A stretch of 50,656 nucleotides of DNA from an uncultured Lachnospiraceae bacterium (GCA_910578555.1 CAJTPS010000028.1:1-50656), one strand, 5' to 3'; positions 1-8,431 are shown, numbered from the stretch's first letter. Notes: generated by a model not told the origin, from the sequence alone. Numbers and translations are program-made.

Positions 1-214
1 TCTGCCGTACTTGTTGCAACACTTGAAAACCGTCTAAGTCGGGCATCATAATATCAAGAATAATAAGTGAACAGGTATCTTTGGTTTCCTCCAATATATG
101 CAGTCCTTCTATCCCGCCGCCTGCGACAACCGCAGTAAGGTTTTCCTGCTCTACGCATTTTTTCATAAGTGCGCAAAGTTCTTTATCATCATCTATAATT
201 AAAACTTTATTCAT
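1..214 (-). CDS. Response regulator, receiver domain (truncated by window edge)
   Basis: The first 71 codons of a response regulator run off the left edge. Translating the minus strand from the ATG at 214 gives a receiver domain: it starts with the hydrophobic strand and acidic cluster (NKVLIIDDD), and the phospho-acceptor Asp lies in ILDIMMPDLDG at about residue 54. The start overlaps the end of the upstream HTH gene by 8 bases, so the two are probably cotranslated. The output domain lies outside the window, so the regulator class is unknown. The position in accessory-looking DNA suggests a regulator carried by a mobile element; that is inference. Confidence 0.85.
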   Translation of the reverse strand, partial: MNKVLIIDDDKELCALMKKCVEQENLTAVVAGGGIEGLHILEETKDTCSLIILDIMMPDLDGFQVLQQVRQ

Positions 215-404
215 GTTTTTTCTTCCTTTCTGCTTTTAATCGGGCATCTGTTGGTTTTTCAGCGTCCTTTGGAATCAGCCACAAGCGGCTGAACTTTGCC
301 ACGCCCGGTATGCGGTTTTCCTCACATAGCTTTTGCACTCGTCTTTCTGAAATGCCCCATTTCTTTGCCGCTTCCGGGGCAGAAATATACTCTAACATCT
401 TCAT
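207..404 (-). CDS. Small helix-turn-helix (excisionase/MerR-like) DNA-binding protein
   Basis: This 65-aa basic protein is a single winged-helix DNA-binding domain of the excisionase/MerR-like type. The recognition region reads SAPEAAKKWGISERRVQKLC, followed by a wing-like segment (IPGVAKFSRLWLIP) and a Lys/Arg/Glu-rich tail. Proteins of this size and pattern are common on integrative elements of Firmicutes. The start at 404 has a purine-rich site (GGAAGG) 4 bases upstream; a second ATG at 398 is possible. A sigma-A-type promoter lies at 433-461. It overlaps the response regulator at 1-214, suggesting one operon. Its operator and role are not known. Confidence 0.75.
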   Translation of the reverse strand: MKMLEYISAPEAAKKWGISERRVQKLCEENRIPGVAKFSRLWLIPKDAEKPTDARLKAERKKKHE

Positions 405-432
405 TCACCCTTCCTTTAATCTCTGCCATATA

Positions 433-461
433 ATTATATGCGGTCAGGCGAATCATTTCAA
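433..461 (-). promoter_or_regulatory. Sigma-A-type promoter for the HTH/response-regulator pair
   Basis: On the minus strand: TTGAAA, 17-base spacer, TATAAT, about 30 bases before the ATG at 404. Both hexamers are at or within one base of consensus and the spacing is ideal. Confidence 0.75.
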
Positions 462-676
462 GTATTTAAGACCTGCATCATGGAAATGTGCATAACTGGC
501 TATGAAACTATGGAAAACCCCATTCACAGCCTGTGGAAAAGCAAAAGCAGCTTTCCCACATCCTGCAAACAGGGTTTCCCACAGTTCTATAAACACAGTC
601 AGTTATACGACATTCCCACAATGCCTGCGCCTACGGAATCCATCTCTCTATCTATTTCTTTGTTAGAAACATCTTT
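462..676. other. Gene-free stretch with repeated TTTCCCACA motifs
   Basis: No gene is visible. The segment holds four copies of a short motif: TTTCCCACA at 552-560 and 575-583, ATTCCCACA at 612-620, and the reverse form TGTGGAAAA at 532-540. The first pair also forms an imperfect 11-bp inverted repeat (532-542 with 550-560, one mismatch). This could be an iteron-like or regulator-binding array of the accessory element. DnaA boxes (TTATCCACA) are similar but not identical. Confidence 0.4.
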
Positions 677-1045
677 TTACAGACCTATTCCCGCCATTCT
701 TGCGAAAACGGCTTTTCGCCCGATAAGTTCCGACTGTTTTTCTTTTGTCAGGCTCTCAAACACACCCTTATACCCTTTTTCCAGCAATGAAGTACCTTTT
801 GCGATAAGATACAGCTTCATATCAAGCCATTCCTGCCATAATGCTTCAAACAATGCCTTGCCGTCCGTAAAAGTTGCATCTTCCTCAAAGCCATGCGGCG
901 GCGTATAATATTTGAGCATCACAAAACCATATCTGCCTACATCAAGCACTACAATATCCGCCATTTCGTACAGCTCTGCAAACGCCTCAGCCACCTTTTG
1001 ACATTTTGCACGTTCTTCATCTGTGATATAAATCTTCTTTTCCAT
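677..1045 (-). CDS. Hypothetical protein of accessory element, 122 aa
   Basis: I do not recognise a characterised family. The protein is soluble, mixed alpha/beta, with no signal peptide or membrane segment. It opens with MEKKIYITDEERAKCQKV, and the middle is aromatic-rich (VGRYGFVMLKYYTPP), followed by helices rich in Lys/Glu. Similar orphan proteins accompany integrative elements in gut Firmicutes, but this is a recollection, not a search. The start has a good ribosome site (GAGGTAAAGCAAT-ATG). A perfect 12-bp inverted repeat at 1061-1096 lies just upstream and may be its operator. There is no coding neighbour on its strand within 260 bases downstream. Confidence 0.65.
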   Translation of the reverse strand: MEKKIYITDEERAKCQKVAEAFAELYEMADIVVLDVGRYGFVMLKYYTPPHGFEEDATFTDGKALFEALWQEWLDMKLYLIAKGTSLLEKGYKGVFESLTKEKQSELIGRKAVFARMAGIGL

Positions 1046-1060
1046 ATTGCTTTACCTCGT

Positions 1061-1096
1061 TTCTTATAAAATTTTACCATATTCATTTTATAAGAA
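1061..1096. repeat. Perfect 12-bp inverted repeat upstream of the 122-aa gene
   Basis: TTCTTATAAAAT at 1061-1072 is mirrored exactly by ATTTTATAAGAA at 1085-1096, with a 12-base spacer. It sits directly upstream of the ribosome binding site of the gene starting at 1045. It could be a regulator operator, a 5' UTR hairpin, or the end of a small mobile element. Confidence 0.6.
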
Positions 1097-1146
1097 CCAC
1101 CTGCATACCAGCTTTTATTCCTCTTGTTTTGGCAAAACCCACTTTA

Positions 1147-1305
1147 CTAACAATTCACTTCTCTTAATGCTGCATACGGGTCTTTCCAATGCGGTATCAT
1201 TTCGTTCGATCTCCCCGGCAGTTTTTCACCGAGTTTACGATAAACTTTCCCGTTATATACTGTTTCAGCCAAATCATAGGCACCGGATACTTTATCCCGG
1301 AACAT
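1147..1305 (-). CDS. Small hypothetical protein, 52 aa
   Basis: A short open frame not obviously related to its neighbours. It reads MFRDKVSGAYDLAETVYNGK at the N-terminus and ends in LREVNC. The reason to believe it is the start: a strong ribosome binding site (GAGGAGGAAGAAC-ATG) at a natural distance. Composition is soluble and basic, with no membrane segment. It lies downstream of the metal ATPase (stop at 1397) and could be cotranscribed with it. No function is assigned. Confidence 0.45.
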   Translation of the reverse strand: MFRDKVSGAYDLAETVYNGKVYRKLGEKLPGRSNEMIPHWKDPYAALREVNC

Positions 1306-1396
1306 TGTTCTTCCTCCTCATTGATCCGCTCTGCCCGCACCCAAATACAACCGGAATTTTAAAACATTCTTAAGCCGCATTTCTGCTGCCATGAGA

Positions 1397-3277
1397 TTAC
1401 TTCATGTTTGCCTCACGGTACCGAAGCGCCCGTGTCGCATTGAGTACGGCGATAATCATCACACCCACATCCGCAAAAATCGCCCACCACATATTCAGTG
1501 TTCCCACCGCACCAAGCACCAGACAGATAAATTTCACTGCCAGTGCGAACACAATATTCTGATGCACAATGCCGAGCGTCTTGCGGGAAATACCGATTGC
1601 CGTCGCGATCTTCTCCGGGTTATCGTCCATAAGCACGATATCCGCCGCCTCGATCGCCGCATCCGCACCCAGCGCACCCATGGCGATCCCGAGATCCACT
1701 CTGGAAAGCACCGGCGCATCATTAATGCCGTCCCCCACAAAAGCAAGCTTTTCCTTCTTCCCTTTCGCTTCCAGAAGTTTTTCTACTTCCGTCACCTTAT
1801 CCGCCGGAAGCAGTTCACTTTTCACCACATCCACACCAAGTTCTGCTGCCACCGCATCTGCGGCATTTTTAGCGTCACCGGTTAACATAACCACTTGTTT
1901 CACACCTGCTGCCTTCAAATTCGCAACGGCTGCTTTTGCATTGGGTTTCACAACATCAGAAATCACAATATAACCTGCGTATCTCCCGTCCACTGCCAAA
2001 TGTACTTCCGTGCCGATTTCCTGCGGCCTCTGATAAGCGATCTGCATCTGCTTCATCAGCTTCACATTGCCGGCCGCGACTTTCCTGCCGTCTATAAGCG
2101 CCGTCACACCATGTCCGCTGATCTCCTGCACCTCGCTGATGACGGACGCATCAATTTCCTTTGCGTAAGCTTCTTTCAGACTCTTACTGATCGGATGTGT
2201 GGAGTAGTGCTCCGCATATGCCGCCAGTTCCAGCAGTTCCTCTCTTGTCATTCCATCCGCCGGTTCTATCCGGGACACTTCAAACACGCCTTTCGTCAAA
2301 GTTCCTGTTTTATCGCACACCACATACGCAGTCCTGGAAAGCGCCTCTAAATAATTAGAGCCCTTGACAAGAATCCCCTTGGCGGAAGCACCGCCGATTC
2401 CTCCGAAGAAACTGAGCGGGATCGATATGACCAGCGCGCACGGGCAGCTGATGACAAGCGTGGTGAGCGCTCTGATCAGCCACTGCGACCAGTCTGCCGG
2501 ATTGCCCAGCAGAATATTGATCAATGGCGGCAGAAGCGCCAGTGCCAGCGCACCGATACAGACTGCAGGCGTATAATATCTCGCAAATCTGGTGATAAAA
2601 TTCTCGGACCTGGACTTTTTCATACTCGAATTCTCCACCAGATCCAGAATCTTAGATACGGTGGACTCTCCGAACTCCCTCGTCGTCCGTATGCGGAGCA
2701 CGCCGGACATATTGACGCAGCCGCTGATTACTTCATCCCCCGCGGCCGCCTCTCGCGGAAGACTTTCTCCCGTCAGGGCGCTCGTATTCAGAGAGGAAAC
2801 GCCCTCTGTAACAACACCGTCAATCGGAATCTTTTCACCCGGCTGTACCACGATAACCGTTCCCACGGCAACTTCATCCGGATCAACCTGTACGAGTTCC
2901 CCGTCCTGTTCCACATTGGCATAATCGGGACGGATATCCATCAGTGCCGTGATATTCTTACGGCTCTTTCCTACCGCATAACTCTGGAAAAGTTCTCCGA
3001 TCTGGTAGAACAGCATAACGGCGGTTCCCTCAAGATATTCTCCCAAAGCGATGGCGCCTATGGTCGCAACCGCCATCAGAAAATTCTCATCAAACACTTC
3101 ACCGTGCACAATTCCTAATATTGCTTTCTTTAAAATGTCATATCCGATAATCAGGTACGGCGCCATATAAAGCGCCAGTCTGACATACGGATTTTTTACC
3201 GGTATAAACTGTAATCCGATTACCAGCACTGCAGATATAATGATTCGTATCAACACTTTCTTTTGCTTTCTTGTCAT
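1397..3277 (-). CDS. P1B-type heavy-metal-transporting ATPase (Zn/Cd/Pb type)
   Basis: This 626-aa inner-membrane pump couples ATP hydrolysis to metal export. All core motifs are present: TGES at about 169-172 (actuator), the metal-binding CPC at 278-280 in a membrane helix (SCPCALVIS), the phosphorylation site DKTGTLT at 322-328, the HP dipeptide of the nucleotide-binding domain at 361-362, and GDGINDAP at 515-522. The N-terminal HMA metal-binding domain seen in many CadA proteins is absent; the protein begins almost directly with membrane helices. CPC with this architecture fits the Zn/Cd/Pb class (family knowledge). An ArsR/SmtB-like operator at 3366-3385 supports induction by metal. No regulator gene of that family is visible in the window. 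Confidence 0.93.
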   Translation of the reverse strand: MTRKQKKVLIRIIISAVLVIGLQFIPVKNPYVRLALYMAPYLIIGYDILKKAILGIVHGEVFDENFLMAVATIGAIALGEYLEGTAVMLFYQIGELFQSYAVGKSRKNITALMDIRPDYANVEQDGELVQVDPDEVAVGTVIVVQPGEKIPIDGVVTEGVSSLNTSALTGESLPREAAAGDEVISGCVNMSGVLRIRTTREFGESTVSKILDLVENSSMKKSRSENFITRFARYYTPAVCIGALALALLPPLINILLGNPADWSQWLIRALTTLVISCPCALVISIPLSFFGGIGGASAKGILVKGSNYLEALSRTAYVVCDKTGTLTKGVFEVSRIEPADGMTREELLELAAYAEHYSTHPISKSLKEAYAKEIDASVISEVQEISGHGVTALIDGRKVAAGNVKLMKQMQIAYQRPQEIGTEVHLAVDGRYAGYIVISDVVKPNAKAAVANLKAAGVKQVVMLTGDAKNAADAVAAELGVDVVKSELLPADKVTEVEKLLEAKGKKEKLAFVGDGINDAPVLSRVDLGIAMGALGADAAIEAADIVLMDDNPEKIATAIGISRKTLGIVHQNIVFALAVKFICLVLGAVGTLNMWWAIFADVGVMIIAVLNATRALRYREANMK

Positions 3278-3365
3278 AATATTTCTATCTCCTGTTCACA
3301 CCTGATAGCAGACCGGAATATTGAGATTCTATTTTTTGCCGCTTCTGTTATCGCACTTTTCTTTT

Positions 3366-3385
3366 ATATGAACATTTGATCATAT
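3366..3385. promoter_or_regulatory. ArsR/SmtB-family-like metal operator
   Basis: The 20-base site is a palindrome at 16 of 20 positions: ATATGA and TCATAT arms around ACATTTGA. It resembles the ATATGAACA-type operators of CadC/CzrA/SmtB repressors and lies about 90 bases upstream of the metal ATPase start. Repressor binding is inferred; no repressor gene is nearby. Confidence 0.6.
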
Positions 3386-3440
3386 ATTGTTACATTTGTC
3401 AAGCGACATTTTATGATTATTCAAAATTGATTCAGATGTC

Positions 3441-3480
3441 AAAATCGGCACAACCGCCTGTCTGTGCGGTCATGCCGACA
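3441..3480 (-). terminator. Terminator of the SpoIID-like/LysM gene
   Basis: On the minus strand, just after the stop at 3491, GTCGGCA-TGACCGC pairs with GCGGTTG-TGCCGAT around an 8-base loop and runs into TTTTG. This is a convincing intrinsic terminator, separating this gene from the metal ATPase. Confidence 0.65.
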
Positions 3481-3490
3481 TATTTTAACC

Positions 3491-5335
3491 TTATGCGGGA
3501 ATCCGAAGCACCTGCCCGATCCGCAGACTGTCGCTTGCAAGTCCGTTCAGCCGCTTAATCGCATCCACCGTCGTGCCGAACCGGTTCGCCAGCAGCCACA
3601 GCGTATCGCCTGAACGCACAGTATAGTTAAAATACGGTGCAGACTGCCCTGACGGAATCTGCAGCGCCTGCCCGATCTGCAGGTTGTCGCTTGTAAGTCC
3701 GTTCAGCCGCTTGATCGCATCCACCGTCGTGCCAAACCGGTTCGCCAGCAGCCACAACGTATCGCCGGATCGCACAGTATAGGCAAAAGATCCGCCTGTG
3801 TCCGGCCCCGGACCGGGTGCAGGTCCCGGAGAAGGCACATTCTCACCGATTCCCTGATACGTCCTGTACAGCGCGTTCCACGTGGAAGGTCCCACAATAC
3901 CGTCCGCCACAAGCCCCATTCTCCGCTGGAAAGCAGTCACCGCCTGCTTCGTACCGCTGCCGAAGATCCCATCCTGCATCACGGCAGGTATATCCGGATA
4001 ATATTCGGAAATAAGACTTAACAGATACTGCAGTGTGATTACGTCCTGCCCTCTTGCCCCCTCCCGCAGCACAGCGGCAGGCGGAACTGTTCCGATTCCG
4101 AGATTCGTTCCCTCACTGTTGAGTTCCGCCAGTCTGGTGACTGCGGTATACAGGCTGGATATCTTATACCATGTCGATTTTCCGACGATTCCGTCAGGCG
4201 TAAGCCCGAAAACATTCTGGAACTTCACGACCGCCGCCCGCGTGCTGTCCCCGAATGTTCCTTCCGGGTCCGTGATGGAAGGTATTGCCGGATAGTTCCG
4301 CCTGATCCGTTTTAAATAATTCTGGATTGTCTGCACATCTAATCCCGTGCTCCCTACCCTGAGCGGTGTTCCCGGATAAGAAGTCAGCATATTCGTTACA
4401 ATATTGGTTTCTGCAATTTCCACATCATCAGGATAATAATATCGCAATATTCTAATCGGAGTATATCCCTGATTTGCAAGCGTAACCGTCCCCCACTGTG
4501 ACATCCCGCTGCAGGTAGCCGTCGTTCCGTTACAGAAAGAGGTAAAATAAGGTGCTTCCTGCCCCTGCCTGCGGACATATTCATTGAAGATCTGATCGAC
4601 GATCCTGCTGATGGATTCATAGACCGGTCTCCCGTATACAAAATACTGATCGTAGGCAGTACTGTTGGTGATATCAAAATTGTATCCCTTCGCCCGATAC
4701 CACTCCGTGTATACCCTGTTAAGCGCAAAGGTAATAATGGCATAGATATTTGCCCGAAGCGCGTTTTCCGGCCATGTAGGATAGATCTCACTGCTGGCAA
4801 CATTCTTGACATAATCCGGGAAAGACACCTGCACATTCGAAGCAGCTGCAGACGGCGCACCCAGATGAACCGTGATCGGATTCGGGATGGCAACCTGCCG
4901 CAGCACCTGCGCAGACTCTTCGCTCCGGGCACCGCCCTCCGGCTCACGCTCCCCTTCCATGGCAACCGCCGGCGCTCCCACCGTGATCTCTGTCTGTGTC
5001 ACGTCCCGCTGCTGTCCCTGCATCGGAATAAGAACAAGCGGAAGAACTGCCGACTCACCGTCGAAAATCGGAATGTCAGAGACATATACCGGGTTAAATC
5101 CTTCCGCCTGCGCAAGCACATTATAAGTTACATAGGGCGTGCCTGTAAAATTCTCGTCCTGCGAGTACCTCTTGTCCACTGTCTCCAGCGCTACTCTTCT
5201 CGTCTCGCCATTCTCATCCGTCGTCAACTCATAGACGCGATTCTGCTCGTCGTCCAATACAGTGACCTGTACGCCTCGCAGGGGCAGCGCGTCGTGCGCA
5301 GTCCTCGCCTGCATGGTCAGATAACCGATCGCCAT
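3491..5335 (-). CDS. SpoIID/LytB-like protein with two peptidoglycan-binding domains and two LysM repeats
   Basis: This 614-aa protein probably acts on or binds peptidoglycan of the spore or cell wall. Domains in order: a carboxypeptidase-regulatory-like beta domain (about 1-105); a Pro/Glu-rich linker; a SpoIID/LytB-like domain (about 165-300, with SSEIYPTWPENALRANIYAI and CSGMSQWG); two peptidoglycan-binding_1 domains (about 325-400 and 420-490, each with DGI(V/F)G motifs); a Pro/Gly linker; and two LysM modules (about 517-561 and 570-613). There is no signal peptide, as with proteins made in the mother cell. A sigma-K-like promoter at 5382-5409 supports sporulation control. A shorter paralog is at 26206-27471. 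The exact role (cortex, coat or amidase enhancer) is not determined. Confidence 0.85.
   Translation of the reverse strand: MAIGYLTMQARTAHDALPLRGVQVTVLDDEQNRVYELTTDENGETRRVALETVDKRYSQDENFTGTPYVTYNVLAQAEGFNPVYVSDIPIFDGESAVLPLVLIPMQGQQRDVTQTEITVGAPAVAMEGEREPEGGARSEESAQVLRQVAIPNPITVHLGAPSAAASNVQVSFPDYVKNVASSEIYPTWPENALRANIYAIITFALNRVYTEWYRAKGYNFDITNSTAYDQYFVYGRPVYESISRIVDQIFNEYVRRQGQEAPYFTSFCNGTTATCSGMSQWGTVTLANQGYTPIRILRYYYPDDVEIAETNIVTNMLTSYPGTPLRVGSTGLDVQTIQNYLKRIRRNYPAIPSITDPEGTFGDSTRAAVVKFQNVFGLTPDGIVGKSTWYKISSLYTAVTRLAELNSEGTNLGIGTVPPAAVLREGARGQDVITLQYLLSLISEYYPDIPAVMQDGIFGSGTKQAVTAFQRRMGLVADGIVGPSTWNALYRTYQGIGENVPSPGPAPGPGPDTGGSFAYTVRSGDTLWLLANRFGTTVDAIKRLNGLTSDNLQIGQALQIPSGQSAPYFNYTVRSGDTLWLLANRFGTTVDAIKRLNGLASDSLRIGQVLRIPA
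3502..3790. repeat. Tandem duplication encoding the two LysM modules
   Basis: Two nearly identical 156-bp units (52 codons) in tandem encode the two C-terminal LysM domains. High DNA identity, including synonymous positions, suggests a recent duplication or ongoing gene conversion. Confidence 0.8.
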
Positions 5336-5381
5336 AATCTTATTCTCCTTTACAGCATATTTTCAAAGAATCCATATGCTA

Positions 5382-5409
5382 TAGAGTATGAAATAATCCG
5401 GTCATGGTT
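5382..5409 (-). promoter_or_regulatory. Sigma-K-like promoter of the SpoIID-like/LysM gene
   Basis: Minus strand: AAC, exactly 16 bases, then CATACTCTA. This matches the sigma-K pattern AC-N16-CATANNNTA known from Bacillus. It would give a 5' UTR of roughly 40 bases ahead of the ATG at 5335, which has a good AAAGGAGAA site. Confidence 0.5.
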
Positions 5410-5417
5410 ACTTAAAT

Positions 5418-5452
5418 GCCGCTGCGGTCACATACTACATAACCACAGCGGC
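5418..5452. repeat. Hairpin between the glycosidase-like and SpoIID-like genes
   Basis: GCCGCTG at 5418-5424 pairs with CAGCGGC at 5446-5452, with further partial pairing inside. It lies downstream of the gene ending at 5548. No U-run follows, so it is only a weak terminator candidate. Confidence 0.4.
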
Positions 5453-5547
5453 ACCCGATTTGAGATCCTCACGGAGAATGCACGCTCTTTGCATTAATTG
5501 TTTCCAGACAGCGTATTCCACTGTCTGCAGAACAACTTCATGTCTTA

Positions 5548-7257
5548 TTACTGCACCACGCCATTACCGGCTCTCGTCCATACAATATTCTGACTGATCA
5601 TCTGATCGATATCCATACCGATAATCTCCGACGCTCTTGCTTTCGCCACACCTGCATTGGCTGTTCCCAGATTCTTATAAATGTGATATGCCGGTTTCCT
5701 GTTTCCGTTTAAGTCGTACAATCCAAGCGCCAAATGGCTCTCCATCTCATGCGCATCATCAGTCTGTCTGAACAGCATAAACGCATCCACATCCGGCAGG
5801 GAAGCCGCTTTCAGGTAACCGTAAGCCACCGATGCCTCCTGTTTCTCATCGCCGAAACTTGATGTAAACCCGATCTCCGCCAGGGAAATGCTTCTGACCT
5901 GTCCGCTCGGGCTCAAGAACTGCGGCTGGTGCATATAGTTGATCAGAATATCCACATTCTGCATCGTAATATACGGTGTGGAAAGATTCTGCTTCACCCA
6001 TACTGCCGGTCCGTTCCACGCATACGGGTCATACAACGGTGAATTGTAAGGATGGTAGGAAAGACTCCAGTCGATATTACCCTCCCGGTTCATATAATAG
6101 TTAAACTGATCCAGATAGTCTTTTGCAAGGAAGCTGCCGGGATTGGACTTCCGCCCCCATTCCTGATCAATAGAGTTGTATACTCTCACATTGGCATTCT
6201 GGCTCTTTAACTCATTGTAGAAGATACGGAATGCCTTGACATAGATATTCACATTATAGTCAAGCGACGTAGAACTGCTGTACCACCATGAAGTGCGCGC
6301 ATTTACCTCGTTACCCAGAATCCAGTTATCGATCTGTCCGCAGCCTGTCTGTCCCGAATAACGCTGCCCCAGAAATGCACTGACAGCCTTGAAGTGATTG
6401 ACACCCGCTGCGTCCGCCACATTCAGCGCATATCCCGGACAGTCACCGCCTACCGCCGTAGGATGTATAAGATCCTGCGTATACGGGCTTCTGCCCCCGT
6501 TGAGCAGTACCATGGTCACCTGTATCCCGTAACTGTTAAAGCTCTTGATCATAGAATCAAAATGCGATACCATGCCGTTGTTGAAATACCATGTCTGTCC
6601 GTTATAATCAAAAGGAATGGCGCCCGGCACGGTTGCGTCCACACAGATATCGTCCACATACATATTATATACAATCTGCTGAATGCCAAGTTCCTGCAAT
6701 TCTTCTTTCGAAGACTTGGCGAGATCAGGAAGTATCCCTTTGATCCCTCTGTCATTACGGGGGGATGTATGCGCCGCAATCGCTTCCGGATTGGTGATAT
6801 AATGCTCATCGCTGACCTGCACCATCTGCCCGCCCCGTTTTACCGCAACTAAGAATTTGCGGCTCAGGTTGGATTCCCCCGTATTATAACTTAACGGAAA
6901 AGCCGCCGTAACGGAAGCGCCCGCATCAACTGTCGCAACCACTTTACCGGTTGGTCCGTCCTGATATACTTCATCCGCATAAATATAGTATTTACCGTCA
7001 TCGCCGGACGGAACGCTTCCGGCGTTAAGCTGGCATACCACGTCCCCGCCCGCGATCGTACAGGAACTGATCGCGACCGGACGCCCCGCTGCCTGCGCAT
7101 ATAATGTACTCTCTTTCCCGAACAGTAAACTGCCGGTCATAAGTACCCAAACTATTGCTGCCAGAATGACCGTTGTCCTTCTCCTGCCGGTCTGCCCGCA
7201 CATTCCGCTCACCGTCCGTCCGCTTCTGTTGTTCTTCCCGCTTCTTTTGTCTCTCAT
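5548..7257 (-). CDS. Secreted DUF5722-like putative glycoside hydrolase
   Basis: This 569-aa exported protein resembles the DUF5722 family. The start is placed at 7257 (MRDKRSGK), which has GAGG at a natural distance, rather than the longer frame. An extended basic N-region is followed by a hydrophobic segment (about 29-48) and a likely signal peptidase site after LYAQA. The body looks like a TIM-barrel glycosidase: DNWILGNEVNARTSWW holds an Asn-Glu pair typical of the acid/base in clan A hydrolases, and LAEIGFTSSFGDE could hold the nucleophile Glu. Those catalytic assignments are inference. A strong sigma-A-type promoter lies at 7308-7336. A role in remodelling a surface or dietary polysaccharide is plausible, with the substrate unknown. 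Confidence 0.7.
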   Translation of the reverse strand: MRDKRSGKNNRSGRTVSGMCGQTGRRRTTVILAAIVWVLMTGSLLFGKESTLYAQAAGRPVAISSCTIAGGDVVCQLNAGSVPSGDDGKYYIYADEVYQDGPTGKVVATVDAGASVTAAFPLSYNTGESNLSRKFLVAVKRGGQMVQVSDEHYITNPEAIAAHTSPRNDRGIKGILPDLAKSSKEELQELGIQQIVYNMYVDDICVDATVPGAIPFDYNGQTWYFNNGMVSHFDSMIKSFNSYGIQVTMVLLNGGRSPYTQDLIHPTAVGGDCPGYALNVADAAGVNHFKAVSAFLGQRYSGQTGCGQIDNWILGNEVNARTSWWYSSSTSLDYNVNIYVKAFRIFYNELKSQNANVRVYNSIDQEWGRKSNPGSFLAKDYLDQFNYYMNREGNIDWSLSYHPYNSPLYDPYAWNGPAVWVKQNLSTPYITMQNVDILINYMHQPQFLSPSGQVRSISLAEIGFTSSFGDEKQEASVAYGYLKAASLPDVDAFMLFRQTDDAHEMESHLALGLYDLNGNRKPAYHIYKNLGTANAGVAKARASEIIGMDIDQMISQNIVWTRAGNGVVQ

Positions 7258-7307
7258 ATTTTCCTCATTTCCGCCATGCTGCTTCCACCGCATATTTTCT
7301 ATGATTT

Positions 7308-7336
7308 ATTATATCTGTAAATATTAGGGTTGACAA
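7308..7336 (-). promoter_or_regulatory. Sigma-A-type promoter of the DUF5722-like gene
   Basis: Minus strand: TTGTCA, 17-base spacer, TATAAT, about 50 bases upstream of the chosen start at 7257. Confidence 0.75.
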
Positions 7337-7406
7337 CCCATAATCGAACTTCGCAATTGCGTTTACTTTATGCAAAGTGAATCCCGAAAAATTAACTTTT
7401 GTTATT

Positions 7407-8357
7407 TTACACCGGATTTACATGTACCATGATGTGTTTAACTTTGCAAAAATCCTGTTCTATGGCATTGTGCACATGTTCGGCGATGCTGTGCGCATCC
7501 CTGAGACGCATTTCCCCGTTGACGCTGATCTCAATATCAACATAAATCTTATTGCCAAAGACACGCGTATGCAGCAGATCTACCCCCAGCACGCCCTGCT
7601 GTGCAAGCGCGCACGCTTTAAGCGCCTTCTCCACCTCGTCATCACAGGCCTTATCCACCATCTTATTGACCGCATCCATGAAGATCTCATACGCCGCCTT
7701 TTCGATAAAAAGACAGATCACCACGCTGGCCGCCGGCTCCAAAATAGGGAATCCCATTCTGGCACCGGCGATACCGGCCAGTGCACCGACAGAGGACAAT
7801 GCGTCGGAACGGTGGTGCCATGCATCCGCCATAAGTGCACCGGAATCAATCCGTTTCGCATAGACCTTTGTATATTGATACATTCCCTCCTTCACGACGA
7901 TGGATAGAATCGCCGCCGCCAGAGCCAGAACGCCCGGCACGGCAAGGTGCGCATACTCCCCTTTCACAATCTTGCCCGCCGCGGAGTACCCGATTCCGAG
8001 ACCGGTAGCTGCAAGAATCGTTGCCAGAACGATAGCAGCCACACACTCCATCCGCTCATGTCCGTAGGGATGGTCTCTATCTGATTCCTTACCTGAAATC
8101 TTGATACCGATCATAACGATCACCGTACTAAACACATCCGATGCCGAGTGGATCGCATCCGAAATCATCGCCCCCGAATGCGCAATCACACCTGTAAACA
8201 GCTTGATCAGTGTGAGTACAAAGTTCGCTATGATACTGATCCTTGACACCTTCATCGCCATTTTCTCATAATCCCGTCCTTCATTGTGTCTGCTTTCCTC
8301 ATCAGCCGCTTCCTGACGCTCCCTCACCTTTGGTGCAGTCTCTGTTTTTTTCGTCAT
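7407..8357 (-). CDS. Cation diffusion facilitator (Co/Ni/Zn-type efflux transporter)
   Basis: This 316-aa membrane protein belongs to the CDF family, which exchanges divalent metal for protons. Metal-binding motifs lie in membrane helices: MISDAIHSASDVF and MADAWHHRSDALSSVG, with DHPYGHERME between helices. A C-terminal cytoplasmic domain follows the helices (about residue 225 on). The N-terminus is an unusual charged stretch of about 30 residues. Upstream lies a NiCo riboswitch with an overlapping terminator (8432-8541), so cobalt or nickel is the likely inducer and substrate. The start has GGAGG six bases upstream. The family call is firm; ion specificity comes from the riboswitch. Confidence 0.93.
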   Translation of the reverse strand: MTKKTETAPKVRERQEAADEESRHNEGRDYEKMAMKVSRISIIANFVLTLIKLFTGVIAHSGAMISDAIHSASDVFSTVIVMIGIKISGKESDRDHPYGHERMECVAAIVLATILAATGLGIGYSAAGKIVKGEYAHLAVPGVLALAAAILSIVVKEGMYQYTKVYAKRIDSGALMADAWHHRSDALSSVGALAGIAGARMGFPILEPAASVVICLFIEKAAYEIFMDAVNKMVDKACDDEVEKALKACALAQQGVLGVDLLHTRVFGNKIYVDIEISVNGEMRLRDAHSIAEHVHNAIEQDFCKVKHIMVHVNPV

Positions 8358-8431
8358 ATCTATCCTCCATTAAACGCTACCGTCTTCATCCGAAGGGCTT
8401 TTATTTCACAGGGTGTTCTTTCCTGTGAAAT

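Noticed and set aside
551..620. Chromosomal-type DnaA box cluster
   Set aside because: The motifs read TTTCCCACA rather than TTATCCACA, and no replication gene is nearby.
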